From assembly GCA_021831035.1 (NCBI GenBank), contig JAKBNL010000015.1:1-64000 (forward strand): a stretch of DNA of 64,000 nucleotides, given 5' to 3'. The number at the start of each line of letters is the position of its first letter. The stretch's first letter is position 1. The DNA comes from Actinomycetes bacterium. Lineage in GTDB: Bacteria > Actinomycetota > Acidimicrobiia > Acidimicrobiales > RAAP-2. The translations under genes and the position numbers were made by a program. The notes below the pieces were generated by a model. It did not search any database. It was not told where the DNA came from and saw nothing but the letters and a program-made list of their open reading frames with translations. This document shows, piece after piece, positions 1 through 8,181 of the stretch.

Positions 1-29
1 GCAGTGCTTCTATGCGAGAGCGAGACCCT

Positions 30-578
30 TTACGGAAAGCGCGTGCCGAGCACAACTCCCGAAGTCAGCGTGGTTGCGATCTTCGTGCAGACCTCGTTCG
101 TACGGAGTGTGTAGTAGAGAGTGGCTCCGTTCCGGAACACGAGGCGTACTCTCGAGATACTGGCCATGTCACATTTCGATGACGGCAGATTGGCCGCCGT
201 TTCGATGCCGACGGTGACACTCGCAGTTGCCCGGGGCTTGACGACGATGGTCTTTCCCCGATCCGCGTACGTGAGCTTCGTCGCGGCGGGGCCGACGCCC
301 TTGAATACGACGAGGCCGCCTGAGCCAATGAAGTTGCCGAACTGAGTCTTGGGAGTTCCTGACAGCGTGCACGCGTGCGACGAATGATTCCTGATGAGAA
401 GCGTCTCATAGGTGGTGCCGGCCGCTGCGCTGCCTCGACCCACGGATTGAGTGAGCGCCGCGCTGTGGCACCATGCCGGTGAAGAAGCGCCAGCCACCGT
501 CACCGCATTCACTGCGCTCACCGGGAGGGCCAGCGTCATCGCCGTCACTGCGCCCAGTAGAAGTCTCCTAAGTCTCAA
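30..578 (-). CDS. Secreted DUF4232-like protein
   Basis: A 182-residue protein with a clear Sec signal: a basic MRLRRLLL start, a hydrophobic stretch to about residue 22 and Ala-rich cleavage sites. The mature part is a small beta-rich domain with paired cysteines (Cys37, Cys70, Cys136, Cys163) and an 'IRNHSSHACTLSG.P' pattern like the DUF4232 family of secreted actinobacterial proteins. The role of that family is unknown. The start is TTG, chosen because AAGGAG lies a few bases upstream. Base composition is clearly poorer in GC than the core genes, as for the neighbouring integrase, so it is probably cargo of the same element. Family assignment is by pattern only. Confidence 0.6.
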   Translation of the reverse strand: MRLRRLLLGAVTAMTLALPVSAVNAVTVAGASSPAWCHSAALTQSVGRGSAAAGTTYETLLIRNHSSHACTLSGTPKTQFGNFIGSGGLVVFKGVGPAATKLTYADRGKTIVVKPRATASVTVGIETAANLPSSKCDMASISRVRLVFRNGATLYYTLRTNEVCTKIATTLTSGVVLGTRFP

Positions 579-1003
579 CAGCTCTCCTTCTCGACGCCAC
601 TGTTACTGCCTCGCTTCGAGCGTGAATCGTCATTGGTTGGCGTCGACAGTTTGGCAGCTGTTCGGAGTGGCCATTAACTGGAGGCCCCTTCCCACAATGA
701 CCAGGGTTCAGCATTTTGATTAAGTCTGACGGCGCCCGCGGGGCCGATGGCAGGCCATCTATCGATGCTTTGGCCGGTGGCCCACGTCAGGAATCTTTGC
801 GGCAACGGCCGGGGCCAGAACGTCCAAGCTTGTCGAACCTGGGTTCCACTATGTGTGTACTTCCTGATCAATTGCCTTGCGACCGTTGGGAGTCGACGGG
901 GCTTTTGACGGTCGAAACGGAACCTGGCGATGGACCTCCTCCACGTGAGTAATCGGCGCCGGTGGATCGACCGTTCTTAGAAGATTCGGAGAGGAGAGGC
1001 CGG
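579..1003. other. Lower-GC noncoding stretch upstream of the integrase
   Basis: No convincing gene; short ORFs here lack ribosome binding sites and family resemblance. GC is near 55 % by eye against more than 70 % in the core. One short perfect inverted repeat, GAACC-TG-GGTTC, lies at 835-846. It should hold the integrase promoter, but I cannot place it. No excisionase gene and no second copy of the tRNA-Gly 3' end was found here. Confidence 0.5.
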
Positions 1004-2101
1004 GTGGCACGCAGGCACTTTGGTTCAGTCAGACGACGGTCATCCGGGAAGTGGCAGGCGCTCTACTGGCATGATGGAAAGTTCCGCTCAGCCGGAACAT
1101 TCGAGAAGAAGGCTGATGCGTTGGCTCATCTGTCCGACGTCGAGATGGCGATTCGACGTGGGGTGTGGGCTGACCCCAAAGAGAGCCGCATTCTGGTGCG
1201 GGAGTACGCCCGACGCTGGCTGTCGAGTCGCCCGGACTTAGCCCTCAGGACCCGTGAGCTCTACTCCTACCTGATGGAGAAGTACATCCTTCCGGATCTA
1301 GGAGGACACTCACTCGCAGCACTCAGCCCATCGACCGTGCGAGCGTGGCACGCTGAGCTGGCGCAGGGTCATCCGAGCACGGCGGCCAAGGCCTATCGAC
1401 TTCTCTCGACGATGATGAAGACGGCCGTCACTGATGGCATCATCGGAATGTCGCCGTGCCGGGTTGTGGGCGCAGGCACGGAGCACGCCGCCGAGCGACC
1501 AGTGGCGAGTGTCGATGACGTCGCAAAGCTCTGGGAAGCGATGCCGCCACGGTTCAGGATCGTTGTGAGTCTCGCGACGTGGTGCCAACTCCGTCGCGGG
1601 GAGATCCTTGGGCTTCGCCGGTGCGACGTCGACATTCCCAACGGCCAACTTCGCATCGAGCAGAGTCGGACGTTCCTGCGTGACGGTACGCCGGTGACCA
1701 AGGAGCCGAAGACCAGGGCGGGTCGACGCGTCATAGCGGTGCCCGCGCGGCTTATCGAAGAGTTGGACGATCATCTCGGGCACTTCGTGGGCCCTGGACC
1801 AGAAGACTTCATCGTCACGACCTCGAAGGGGGAGCCGGCGTCGCCGGTGGTGCTTCAGCGTGCGTGGTCAAGGGCCAGAAGAGAAGTCGGTCGCGAAGAT
1901 CTGCACCTCCACGATCTGCGCCACACTGGCCTGACCCTTGCGGCGGCGACAGGGGCGACGACGGCGGAGCTGATGCACCGTGCCGGCCACGTCTCTCCAG
2001 ACGCTGCGCAGCGTTACCAGCACGCCACTCGAGACCGCGATCAGTTGATCGCCGATGCCCTCGATGGGCTGGTTAGTCGGTCCCGAAAGAGCACCCAATA
2101 A
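1004..2101 (+). CDS. Tyrosine recombinase / phage-type integrase
   Basis: A site-specific tyrosine recombinase of about 365 residues. An N-terminal AP2-like arm-binding region (SGKWQALYWHDGKF, then AGTFEKKADA) is followed by a core-binding SAM-like domain and the catalytic domain. Catalytic residues are visible: Arg197 in LRRGE, Lys in PKTRAGRR, His303 and Arg306 in HDLRH, His329 in AGHVS and the nucleophile Tyr338 in QRYQHA, so it should be active. An upstream GTG at 962 is in frame, but GTG 1004 follows GAGGAGAGG and is preferred. It points at the 3' end of tRNA-Gly 157 bp downstream, the usual layout of an element integrated in a tRNA gene. Lower GC than the core supports transfer. Confidence 0.93.
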   Translation: MARRHFGSVRRRSSGKWQALYWHDGKFRSAGTFEKKADALAHLSDVEMAIRRGVWADPKESRILVREYARRWLSSRPDLALRTRELYSYLMEKYILPDLGGHSLAALSPSTVRAWHAELAQGHPSTAAKAYRLLSTMMKTAVTDGIIGMSPCRVVGAGTEHAAERPVASVDDVAKLWEAMPPRFRIVVSLATWCQLRRGEILGLRRCDVDIPNGQLRIEQSRTFLRDGTPVTKEPKTRAGRRVIAVPARLIEELDDHLGHFVGPGPEDFIVTTSKGEPASPVVLQRAWSRARREVGREDLHLHDLRHTGLTLAAATGATTAELMHRAGHVSPDAAQRYQHATRDRDQLIADALDGLVSRSRKSTQ

Positions 2102-2122
2102 GAGCGACTGCGGGGGCTCATT

Positions 2123-2175
2123 TTGGGCAAGATCTGGGCAATATCTCTTAGCCCTTGGGCAAGATTTGGGCAATA
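2123..2175. repeat. Helically phased TGGGCAA heptamers, candidate integrase arm sites
   Basis: Two 21-bp direct repeats (2123-2143 and 2155-2175, one mismatch) each contain two TGGGCAA heptamers. The four heptamers start at 2124, 2135, 2156 and 2167, with intervals of 11, 21 and 11 bp, which is one, two and one helical turns. They lie between the integrase stop and the tRNA-Gly 3' end. That suits arm-type integrase or accessory-protein sites of an att region; the assignment is inference. Confidence 0.6.
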
Positions 2176-2181
2176 AGCAGC

Positions 2182-2218
2182 GGACAACGGCGGTGCCTCG
2201 TGGACAACAGTGGTCAAC
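2182..2218. repeat. Second phased heptamer set (GGACAAC/GGTCAAC)
   Basis: GGACAAC occurs at 2182 and 2202 and GGTCAAC at 2212, giving intervals of 20 and 10 bp, again close to whole helical turns. The set lies between the TGGGCAA array and the tRNA 3' end. It could be a second class of binding site in the attachment region, or chance. Confidence 0.35.
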
Positions 2219-2258
2219 TAAAATTCCTGAACAAACGGTATTTACGACTCGGATTCCT

Positions 2259-2332
2259 TGGAGCGGGCGACGGGAATCGAACCCGCGTTCTCAGCTTGGG
2301 AAGCTGATGTTCTGCCGCTGAACTACACCCGC
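2259..2332 (-). tRNA. tRNA-Gly (anticodon CCC)
   Basis: A 74-nt cloverleaf on the minus strand. The acceptor stem GCGGGTG pairs with CGCCCGC, the anticodon loop TTCCCAA gives CCC, the T arm is GCGGG-TTCGATT-CCCGT, and the 3' TCCA is encoded. Its 3' end faces the integrase, so it is the likely attB gene, kept whole by the element. Confidence 0.97.
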
Positions 2333-2375
2333 ACGACTCACCATGGTACCAAGCCCGATGGGGACGTGAACCGGC

Positions 2376-3050
2376 CTACTCGCCGGCGGGGTCGTCGGCC
2401 TCGGAGGCCGGTTCGGGATGTCGGGTCATCCCACCGATGTCGATCGCCCGGCCGATGCCCGATCCCAGCACGATCGAGTTCGGGATCTTGAGGACGCCGT
2501 CCTCGGTCTTCACCGTGACGTAGGTGAGGCCGATGCCGAGCACAGTCACGTCCATCGTTCCCACGACCCCGGATCGGATGCGGATCGTGTCGCCGACCAC
2601 GAAGGGACGGGCGAAGAGCAGGACGACGGCCGCGAAGACGTTCGCCAGGCTCTGTTGGGCGGCGATGCCGAGGACGACGCCCACTAGGCCGGCCCCGACG
2701 AGCAGGTGGGTCAGGGAGAGCCCGAGCGCGCCGAAGAAGGAGAAGATGATGATGAGGTAGCCGAAGCCGCTCGCCACGAGGCGGATCGACGCGCCGGCCC
2801 CGAGGTTGCGGCCGGCCGCGACGACCCGACCGAGAGCCGTGGCCAGGTGGCGCACGGCGTAGGAGCCGACCACCACCACCACGACCGCGCACGCCCAGGC
2901 GATGATCTGGCGGTGGACCGGCGCGTGGCCGGTCTTGCCGAGCGAGGCGCCCACGGCAATCGCGGCGATGGTTACGGCGAGGGCCACGAAGCCGACCACC
3001 CACTCGTGGGCCACGCTGTGGCGCAGGTTGAGCGGATCGCGGCGGCTCAC
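2376..3050 (-). CDS. MscS-family small-conductance mechanosensitive channel
   Basis: A 224-residue membrane protein with about four hydrophobic segments. The third carries the Gly/Ala-rich pore helix (AGLVGVVLGIAAQQSLANVFA), followed by the beta domain start FARPFVVGDTIRI and VLKIPNSIVLGS near the end. It opens under membrane tension to release solutes on hypo-osmotic shock. It is shorter than E. coli MscS (286 residues) and ends soon after the beta domain in a Glu/Pro-rich tail. The frame stays open upstream as an antisense shadow of the ABC gene. The true start is GTG 3050, because TACACT (3057-3062) sits six bases before it and no ribosome binding site is seen, suggesting a leaderless mRNA. 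Divergent from the ABC operon. Confidence 0.85.
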   Translation of the reverse strand: MSRRDPLNLRHSVAHEWVVGFVALAVTIAAIAVGASLGKTGHAPVHRQIIAWACAVVVVVVGSYAVRHLATALGRVVAAGRNLGAGASIRLVASGFGYLIIIFSFFGALGLSLTHLLVGAGLVGVVLGIAAQQSLANVFAAVVLLFARPFVVGDTIRIRSGVVGTMDVTVLGIGLTYVTVKTEDGVLKIPNSIVLGSGIGRAIDIGGMTRHPEPASEADDPAGE

Positions 3051-3143
3051 CGGACCAGTGTACGAACCGCCCCCGACGCCCGAGAGACCGGCACGGAGCC
3101 GAGGCGGCGCCCGTAGGGTGGGCCGTCGAGCGAGGGAGGCACC

Positions 3144-4094
3144 GTGGCCGACGACGTCATCGTGACCGAGGGTCTGACCAAGGTCTACGAGGGTATGGAC
3201 GTGCCCGCGGTCGACCACCTCGATCTCGAGGTGCGCGCCGGCGAGGTCTTCGGCCTCCTCGGCCCCAACGGGGCGGGCAAGACCACCACGGCCGGCATCC
3301 TCACGACGCGCGTCGTACCGACGGCGGGGCGCGCCTACGTCGCGGGGATCGACGTGGTGCGCCACCCGGCGCTCGTCAAGCAGGTCTCGGGCATCGTCTC
3401 CCAGCAGAACACCCTCGATCGTCAGCTCACGGTCTGGGAGAACCTCTACTTCCACGGCCGGCTCTTCGGCATGGGCGGGCGCGACAGCCGCGCGCGGGCC
3501 GACGAGCTGCTCGAGACGTTCTCCCTCTCGAAGTGGGCGAAGGCCTCGGTCTACGCGCTCTCGGGGGGCATGGCCCAACGCCTGATGGTGGCCCGGGCGA
3601 TCTTCCACCGTCCGGCCGTGCTCTTCCTCGACGAGCCGACGGCCGGCCTCGACCCCCAGAGCCGCCTGGCCCTGTGGGGGATGCTCGCCGAGCTCAACCG
3701 CGAGGGCCAGACGGTCGTGCTCACGACGCACTACATGGAAGAGGCCGACCAGCTCTGTGACCGGGTGGCCATCATGGATCACGGCCACGTGCTCGCCCTC
3801 GACACCCCCGACGCCCTCAAGCGCTCGACCGGCGCCGACACGATCCTCACCGTGAAGGTCGACCGCGACGGGGAGCGCCTCGCGTCGGCCCTGGCGAGGG
3901 ATCTCGGGGGCGTGGTCTCGACCCGGGTCGCGGGCGACGTCGTCACGGTCCAGGTGCGCGGCGCGGAGCGGCTCGTCCCGCGCACGGTGGACGTCGCCGA
4001 GTCCGCGGGCGTCGCCGTGCTCGACCTCGCGGTCGCCGAACCCTCGCTCGAGACCGTCTTCATCAACCTCACCGGCAAGGAGCTGCGCGAATGA
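3144..4094 (+). CDS. ABC transporter ATP-binding protein (DrrA-like)
   Basis: A 316-residue ABC ATPase of the drug/daunorubicin exporter type. Walker A GPNGAGKTT is near residue 40, the Q-loop QQN near 90, the signature LSGGMAQRL near 140, Walker B VLFLDEP near 160, and the switch His in LTTHYMEEADQL. A C-terminal domain of about 90 residues follows, as in DrrA. GTG 3144 is preceded by GAGGGAGG, and TAGGGT (3114-3119) lies 24 bp upstream as the likely -10. It overlaps the permease gene by four bases, so both form one exporter. The substrate cannot be told. Confidence 0.93.
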   Translation: MADDVIVTEGLTKVYEGMDVPAVDHLDLEVRAGEVFGLLGPNGAGKTTTAGILTTRVVPTAGRAYVAGIDVVRHPALVKQVSGIVSQQNTLDRQLTVWENLYFHGRLFGMGGRDSRARADELLETFSLSKWAKASVYALSGGMAQRLMVARAIFHRPAVLFLDEPTAGLDPQSRLALWGMLAELNREGQTVVLTTHYMEEADQLCDRVAIMDHGHVLALDTPDALKRSTGADTILTVKVDRDGERLASALARDLGGVVSTRVAGDVVTVQVRGAERLVPRTVDVAESAGVAVLDLAVAEPSLETVFINLTGKELRE

Positions 4095-4945
4095 CCACGC
4101 TACGCATCGAGGCCCATCCGACCCGCTCGGCGACGACGGCCAGCCGCGCCGCGCTCGCCGGGCTCATCCTGCGCGACCTCACGGTCCTCAAAAAGACCTT
4201 CGGCGAGTTCGTGCTGCGCACGCTCATCCAGCCCTTCCTGCTCTGCTTCGTCTTCCTCTACGTCTTCCCCAAGATCGGCCAGGCCGTGGGGGGCTCGAGC
4301 GCCGGTGCGACGGGCTTCGCCACGATCCTCGTGCCCGGTGTCGTCGGGATCTCGATCATGTTCCAGGGCGTGCAGTCCATCGCCCTGGCGATGGCCCAGG
4401 AGTTCGGGTTCACCCGTGAGATCGAGGACCGAGTCCAGGCGCCGTGCCCCATCTGGCTGGTGGCCGTGTCGAAGGTCCTCTCGGGCAGCGTGCAGGGGGT
4501 CATCGCCGCGGCGATCGTCTTCCCGATCGCCGCGGTCGTCCACGCGGCCGGGGTCACCGCGACGGTGAGCCTCCACTGGCTGGAGATCGTGACCCTCGTG
4601 CCCCTCGCGTGCGTGGCCATGGCGAGCCTGGGCCTGGTGCTCGGCACCTCCTTCGAGCCGCGCAACATCGGGCTCATGTTCGGCTTCGTCGTCCTGCCGA
4701 TCACCTTCCTCGGGGGGACCTACTACCCCTGGACCCACCTGGCGCCGGTGACGATCGGCCACGTCCACTGGCTCCAGACGCTGGTCCTGTTGAACCCCCT
4801 GATCTACGTGAACGAGGGGATGCGGGCGGCCTTCACCGACGCGCCCCACATGCACCTCTACGTGATCTACCCGGTCCTCGTGGGTTTCGCCACCCTGTTC
4901 CTCTCGATCGGGCTGCGCAACTTCCGCCGTCGGGTCCTCTCCTAG
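4091..4945 (+). CDS. ABC-2 type transporter permease
   Basis: A 284-residue membrane protein with about six hydrophobic segments and the ABC-2 family pattern (YVFPKIGQAVGG near the first segment, VLPITFLGGTYYPW near residue 205, LLNPLIYVNEGMRAAF near 245). It partners the upstream ATPase to make an export pump for lipids, drugs or polysaccharide; the cargo is unknown. The ATG overlaps the ATPase stop codon (ATGA), implying translational coupling. No further gene is coupled downstream: dcd starts 39 bp later with its own promoter-like hexamer. Confidence 0.9.
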   Translation: MTTLRIEAHPTRSATTASRAALAGLILRDLTVLKKTFGEFVLRTLIQPFLLCFVFLYVFPKIGQAVGGSSAGATGFATILVPGVVGISIMFQGVQSIALAMAQEFGFTREIEDRVQAPCPIWLVAVSKVLSGSVQGVIAAAIVFPIAAVVHAAGVTATVSLHWLEIVTLVPLACVAMASLGLVLGTSFEPRNIGLMFGFVVLPITFLGGTYYPWTHLAPVTIGHVHWLQTLVLLNPLIYVNEGMRAAFTDAPHMHLYVIYPVLVGFATLFLSIGLRNFRRRVLS

Positions 4946-4984
4946 CCCCGGGAGGCCCTCCTACCAGCGAGTATCGTCGGTCCG

Positions 4985-5566
4985 ATGGTGCTCTCGGACC
5001 GGTCCATCAAAGAGGCCCTGGCGAGCGGGCGACTGATCGTCGAGCCCACGAGCGACGACTGCATCCAGCCCAGCTCGGTCGACGTGCACGTCGACCGGTA
5101 CTTCCGGGTCTTTCGCAACCACACCCAGCGGGTGATCGACGTGCGCGAGGCCCAAGAGGACCTCACCGAGCTGATCGACGTGGGCGAGGACGAGCCGATG
5201 ATCCTGCACCCGGGGGAGTTCATGCTGGGCTCGACGACCGAGCGCATCGGCCTGCCCGACGACCTCGTCGGCCGGCTCGACGGCAAGTCCTCGCTCGGTC
5301 GCCTCGGGCTCGTCATCCACTCGACCGCCGGCTTCATCGACGCGGGCTGGGACGGCCACATCACCCTCGAGCTCAGTAACGTGGCCAACCTGCCGATCAC
5401 CCTCTACCCGGGCATGAAGATCGGCCAGATCTCCTTCTTCCAGATGACGACGGCCGCCGAGCGCCCCTACGGCGCGCGCGGGCTGGGCTCGAAGTACAAG
5501 GGCCAGCGCGGGCCGACGCCGAGCCGCTACTCGGAGAACTTCGAACCGCGGGAGGAGAGGGCGTGA
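4985..5566 (+). CDS. dcd: dCTP deaminase, probably dUMP-forming
   Basis: A 193-residue enzyme of the dCTP deaminase/dUTPase fold. Conserved blocks include [48 protein letters not shown] and the nucleotide-closing tail [14 protein letters not shown]. These match the M. tuberculosis-type bifunctional enzyme, which turns dCTP directly into dUMP for thymidylate synthesis. The ATG has no ribosome binding site; TATCGT (4972-4977) lies seven bases before it, so a leaderless mRNA is likely. The stop overlaps the following Fe-S oxidoreductase start by four bases. Confidence 0.95.
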   Translation: MVLSDRSIKEALASGRLIVEPTSDDCIQPSSVDVHVDRYFRVFRNHTQRVIDVREAQEDLTELIDVGEDEPMILHPGEFMLGSTTERIGLPDDLVGRLDGKSSLGRLGLVIHSTAGFIDAGWDGHITLELSNVANLPITLYPGMKIGQISFFQMTTAAERPYGARGLGSKYKGQRGPTPSRYSENFEPREERA

Positions 5567-7641
5567 TCGCTCGGATCGTCATCGGGCTCGCGATCACCGC
5601 GCTCTGCTTCGCGGTCGCCGGGCGGCGCTTCTACTGGCTCAGTCGGCTGATCCGCTCGGGCCGACCCGCGCCCGAGCGCCGCCCGAAACTCGCCCGGGCG
5701 GCCGAGGCCGAGGTCGTCGAGGTCGCGGGCCAGCGCAAGCTCCTGCGCTGGACCGTCCCGGGCGTCGCGCACTTCTTCACGATGTGGGGCTTCACGATCC
5801 TGCTCGCCACCATCGTCGAGGCCTACGGTGCCCTCTTCGACCGCAACTTCCACATCCCGCTCATCGGCACCGACAACTGGCTCGCCTTCTTGGAGGACTT
5901 CTTCGCGACGGCCGTCCTGGTGGCGCTGGTGGTCTTCTCGATCATCCGGCTCGTGAACGCCCCGTCGCGCAAGCAGCGCGAGAGCCGCTTCTACGGCAGC
6001 CACACCGGGGCGGCCTGGCTGACGCTGCTGCTGATCGGGCTCGTCATCGTCACGCTCCTGGCGTATCGGGGCGCCCAGATCGACACCGGCCACTTCCCCT
6101 TCACGCACTCGGGCTGGGTCGGCTACGCCCCGCTGCACACCTCGTCGGGGTACGCCGCGCTGGCCTCACCGTGGGCCTTCGCGAGCAAGGTCGTCGCCGG
6201 CTGGCTCGCCCCCCTGGGGGTCGGGGTGAACACGGTCCTCGAGGCGGTCTTCGTGCTCGCCAACATCGCGGTGATCGCGGGCTTCCTGGTCTTCGTCTCG
6301 TACTCCAAGCACCTGCACATCTTCATGGCGCCGGTGAACGTCGCCTTCTCGCGTCGGCCCCGCGCCCTCGGCGGGCTCGACAAGACCCCCGACATGGACA
6401 TGGAGCACGTCACCGAGGACACGGTCTTCGGGGCGGGCAAGATCGAGGACTTCACCTGGAAGCAGCTGCTGGACCTGGCGACCTGCACCGAGTGCGGGCG
6501 GTGCCAGAGCGTCTGCCCGGCCTGGACCACCGGCAAGCCCCTGAGTCCCAAGTTGCTCGTGATGGGGCTGCGCGACACGATGTTCGCCTCGGCCGACCGA
6601 CTGCTCTCCGGCGGCGAGGGCGAGGTCGCGACCCTCGTGCCCACGACGATCGACCCCGACGTGCTCTGGTCGTGCACCACCTGTGGGAGCTGCGTCGAGC
6701 AGTGCCCGGTCGACATCGAGCACGTGGACGCCATCGTCGACATGCGCCGCTACGAGGTCCTGATGGAGAGCCGGTTCCCCAGCGAGGCGGCGCTGCTGCT
6801 GCGCAACATGGAGAACCAGGGCGACCCCTGGGGGCTGGGGGCGAGCAAGCGCACCGAGTGGCTCGGCGCGCTCGACTTCGAGGTCCCGATCGTCGAGGGG
6901 GAGATCCCCGAGGACCTCGAGTACCTCTACTGGGTGGGCTGCGCGGGGGCGCTCGACGAGCGCGGCCGCGCCCAGATCGTCTCCACGGCGCGCATGCTGC
7001 ATCGGGCCGGGGTGACCTTCGCCATCCTGGGCCCGCGCGAGTCCTGCACCGGCGACCCGGCCCGGCGGATGGGCAACGAGTACCTCTTCCAGGAGATGGC
7101 CAAGGCGAACATCGAGACCCTCACGGGGGCGAAGGTCACCAAGGTCGTCGCGAGCTGTCCCCACTGCTTCAACACGATCAAGAACGAGTACCCGGCCCTG
7201 GGCGGGGCGTTCGAGGTGATCCACCACTCCGAGCTGCTCGGCCACCTCGTCGCGACGGGACGGCTCACCCCCGGGGTCAACTTCACCGGGACGGTCACCT
7301 ACCACGACCCCTGCTACCTCGGCCGACACAACCGGGTCTTCGACGAACCCCGCGCGGTCATCGACGCGGTGCCCGGGGCCACCACGATCGAGATGCGACG
7401 CCACCGCGAGCGGGGGTTCTGCTGCGGCGCCGGGGGAGCGCGGATGTGGATGGAGGAGTCGATCGGCAAGCGGGTGAACCTCGAGCGGACCGAGGAGGCC
7501 CTCGCCACCGGCGCGGACGTGATCTCGACGGCCTGCCCGTTCTGCATGATCATGATCGACGACGCCGTCAAGGCCTCCGGTCGGGGCGACGATGTCGCCG
7601 TGCTCGACATCAGCCAGGTGGTCGAGCGCTCCCTCGGCTAG
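5563..7641 (+). CDS. Membrane Fe-S oxidoreductase (EtfD/HdrD-like)
   Basis: A 692-residue fusion. Residues 1 to about 260 hold several membrane segments like the nitrate reductase gamma (cytochrome b) fold. Two 4Fe-4S motifs follow ([12 protein letters not shown] near 308, [12 protein letters not shown] near 371). Two CCG heterodisulfide-reductase domains end the protein (WVGCAG near 462, CPHCFN near 530, HDPCYLG near 585, FCCGAGG near 620, CPFC near 655). This is the architecture of actinobacterial EtfD-type proteins, which pass electrons from electron-transfer flavoprotein to menaquinone during fatty-acid oxidation. That role is inferred from architecture; no etf genes lie nearby. GTG 5563 overlaps dcd by four bases, an unexpected partner. 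Confidence 0.85.
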   Translation: MIARIVIGLAITALCFAVAGRRFYWLSRLIRSGRPAPERRPKLARAAEAEVVEVAGQRKLLRWTVPGVAHFFTMWGFTILLATIVEAYGALFDRNFHIPLIGTDNWLAFLEDFFATAVLVALVVFSIIRLVNAPSRKQRESRFYGSHTGAAWLTLLLIGLVIVTLLAYRGAQIDTGHFPFTHSGWVGYAPLHTSSGYAALASPWAFASKVVAGWLAPLGVGVNTVLEAVFVLANIAVIAGFLVFVSYSKHLHIFMAPVNVAFSRRPRALGGLDKTPDMDMEHVTEDTVFGAGKIEDFTWKQLLDLATCTECGRCQSVCPAWTTGKPLSPKLLVMGLRDTMFASADRLLSGGEGEVATLVPTTIDPDVLWSCTTCGSCVEQCPVDIEHVDAIVDMRRYEVLMESRFPSEAALLLRNMENQGDPWGLGASKRTEWLGALDFEVPIVEGEIPEDLEYLYWVGCAGALDERGRAQIVSTARMLHRAGVTFAILGPRESCTGDPARRMGNEYLFQEMAKANIETLTGAKVTKVVASCPHCFNTIKNEYPALGGAFEVIHHSELLGHLVATGRLTPGVNFTGTVTYHDPCYLGRHNRVFDEPRAVIDAVPGATTIEMRRHRERGFCCGAGGARMWMEESIGKRVNLERTEEALATGADVISTACPFCMIMIDDAVKASGRGDDVAVLDISQVVERSLG

Positions 7642-7657
7642 GCCTCGCGGCGCCGGC

Positions 7658-7993
7658 TCAGCTCCAGAAGACGCCCGTCGGGTCTCGCTCGAGCACGTCG
7701 AGCACGTCCTCGACCCGGCCCGGCGGCGCCTCCTCGAAGCGGTGCCAGCGCGCGTCGCGGTCGGACCAGTAGAGGGTCCACTCGTCGAGGGCCGGCTCGA
7801 AGCGCAGCTGGGCGACCGGCACCTCGCGCCAGGTGGGCCGGTCCTCGTCGCGCCACGGGGCGCGCGCCTGGACGATGGTCACCGACCGACCCCTGGCGCG
7901 GGCCTCGACGCGGAGCCGGTCGGCGAGCTCGCCGGGGCGTCGCTCGCAGTACGCCTCGATGCGCGCCAGCTCGTCGTGGGGCAGGTCGCTCAC
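7658..7993 (-). CDS. DUF3024 domain protein
   Basis: A 111-residue protein with the DUF3024 pattern: PVAQLRFEPALDEWTLYWSDRDARWHRF in the middle and an end of ERDPTGVFWS. Function unknown; it is small, soluble and rich in charged residues. The open frame runs further upstream, but GTG 7993 is chosen because homology begins there and TACCCT (8001-8006) lies seven bases before it, consistent with a leaderless transcript. It is convergent with the Fe-S oxidoreductase, 16 bp from that gene's stop. Confidence 0.75.
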   Translation of the reverse strand: MSDLPHDELARIEAYCERRPGELADRLRVEARARGRSVTIVQARAPWRDEDRPTWREVPVAQLRFEPALDEWTLYWSDRDARWHRFEEAPPGRVEDVLDVLERDPTGVFWS

Positions 7994-8181
7994 GGGCCCG
8001 AGGGTACGTCGCCGCCTCCGACGCCACCCGGGACTTTCGGCCCTCTCGGGTCGCCCGGCCCGGGCGCGGGCGCCAGCGTTCACACCCGCGAAACACGTCG
8101 CTAACGGCGCGGAAACCCCCGGCTGGGAGCCTGGGGCCACGTCGAGGCCAGCGTCGTCCTCCCGGAGAGGAGGAGGAGACC

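Noticed and set aside
2376..3788. A 470-codon minus-strand frame covering the MscS gene and most of the ABC ATPase
   Set aside because: The part beyond 3050 is the antisense shadow of the ABC gene with no family resemblance; only 2376-3050 encodes MscS.
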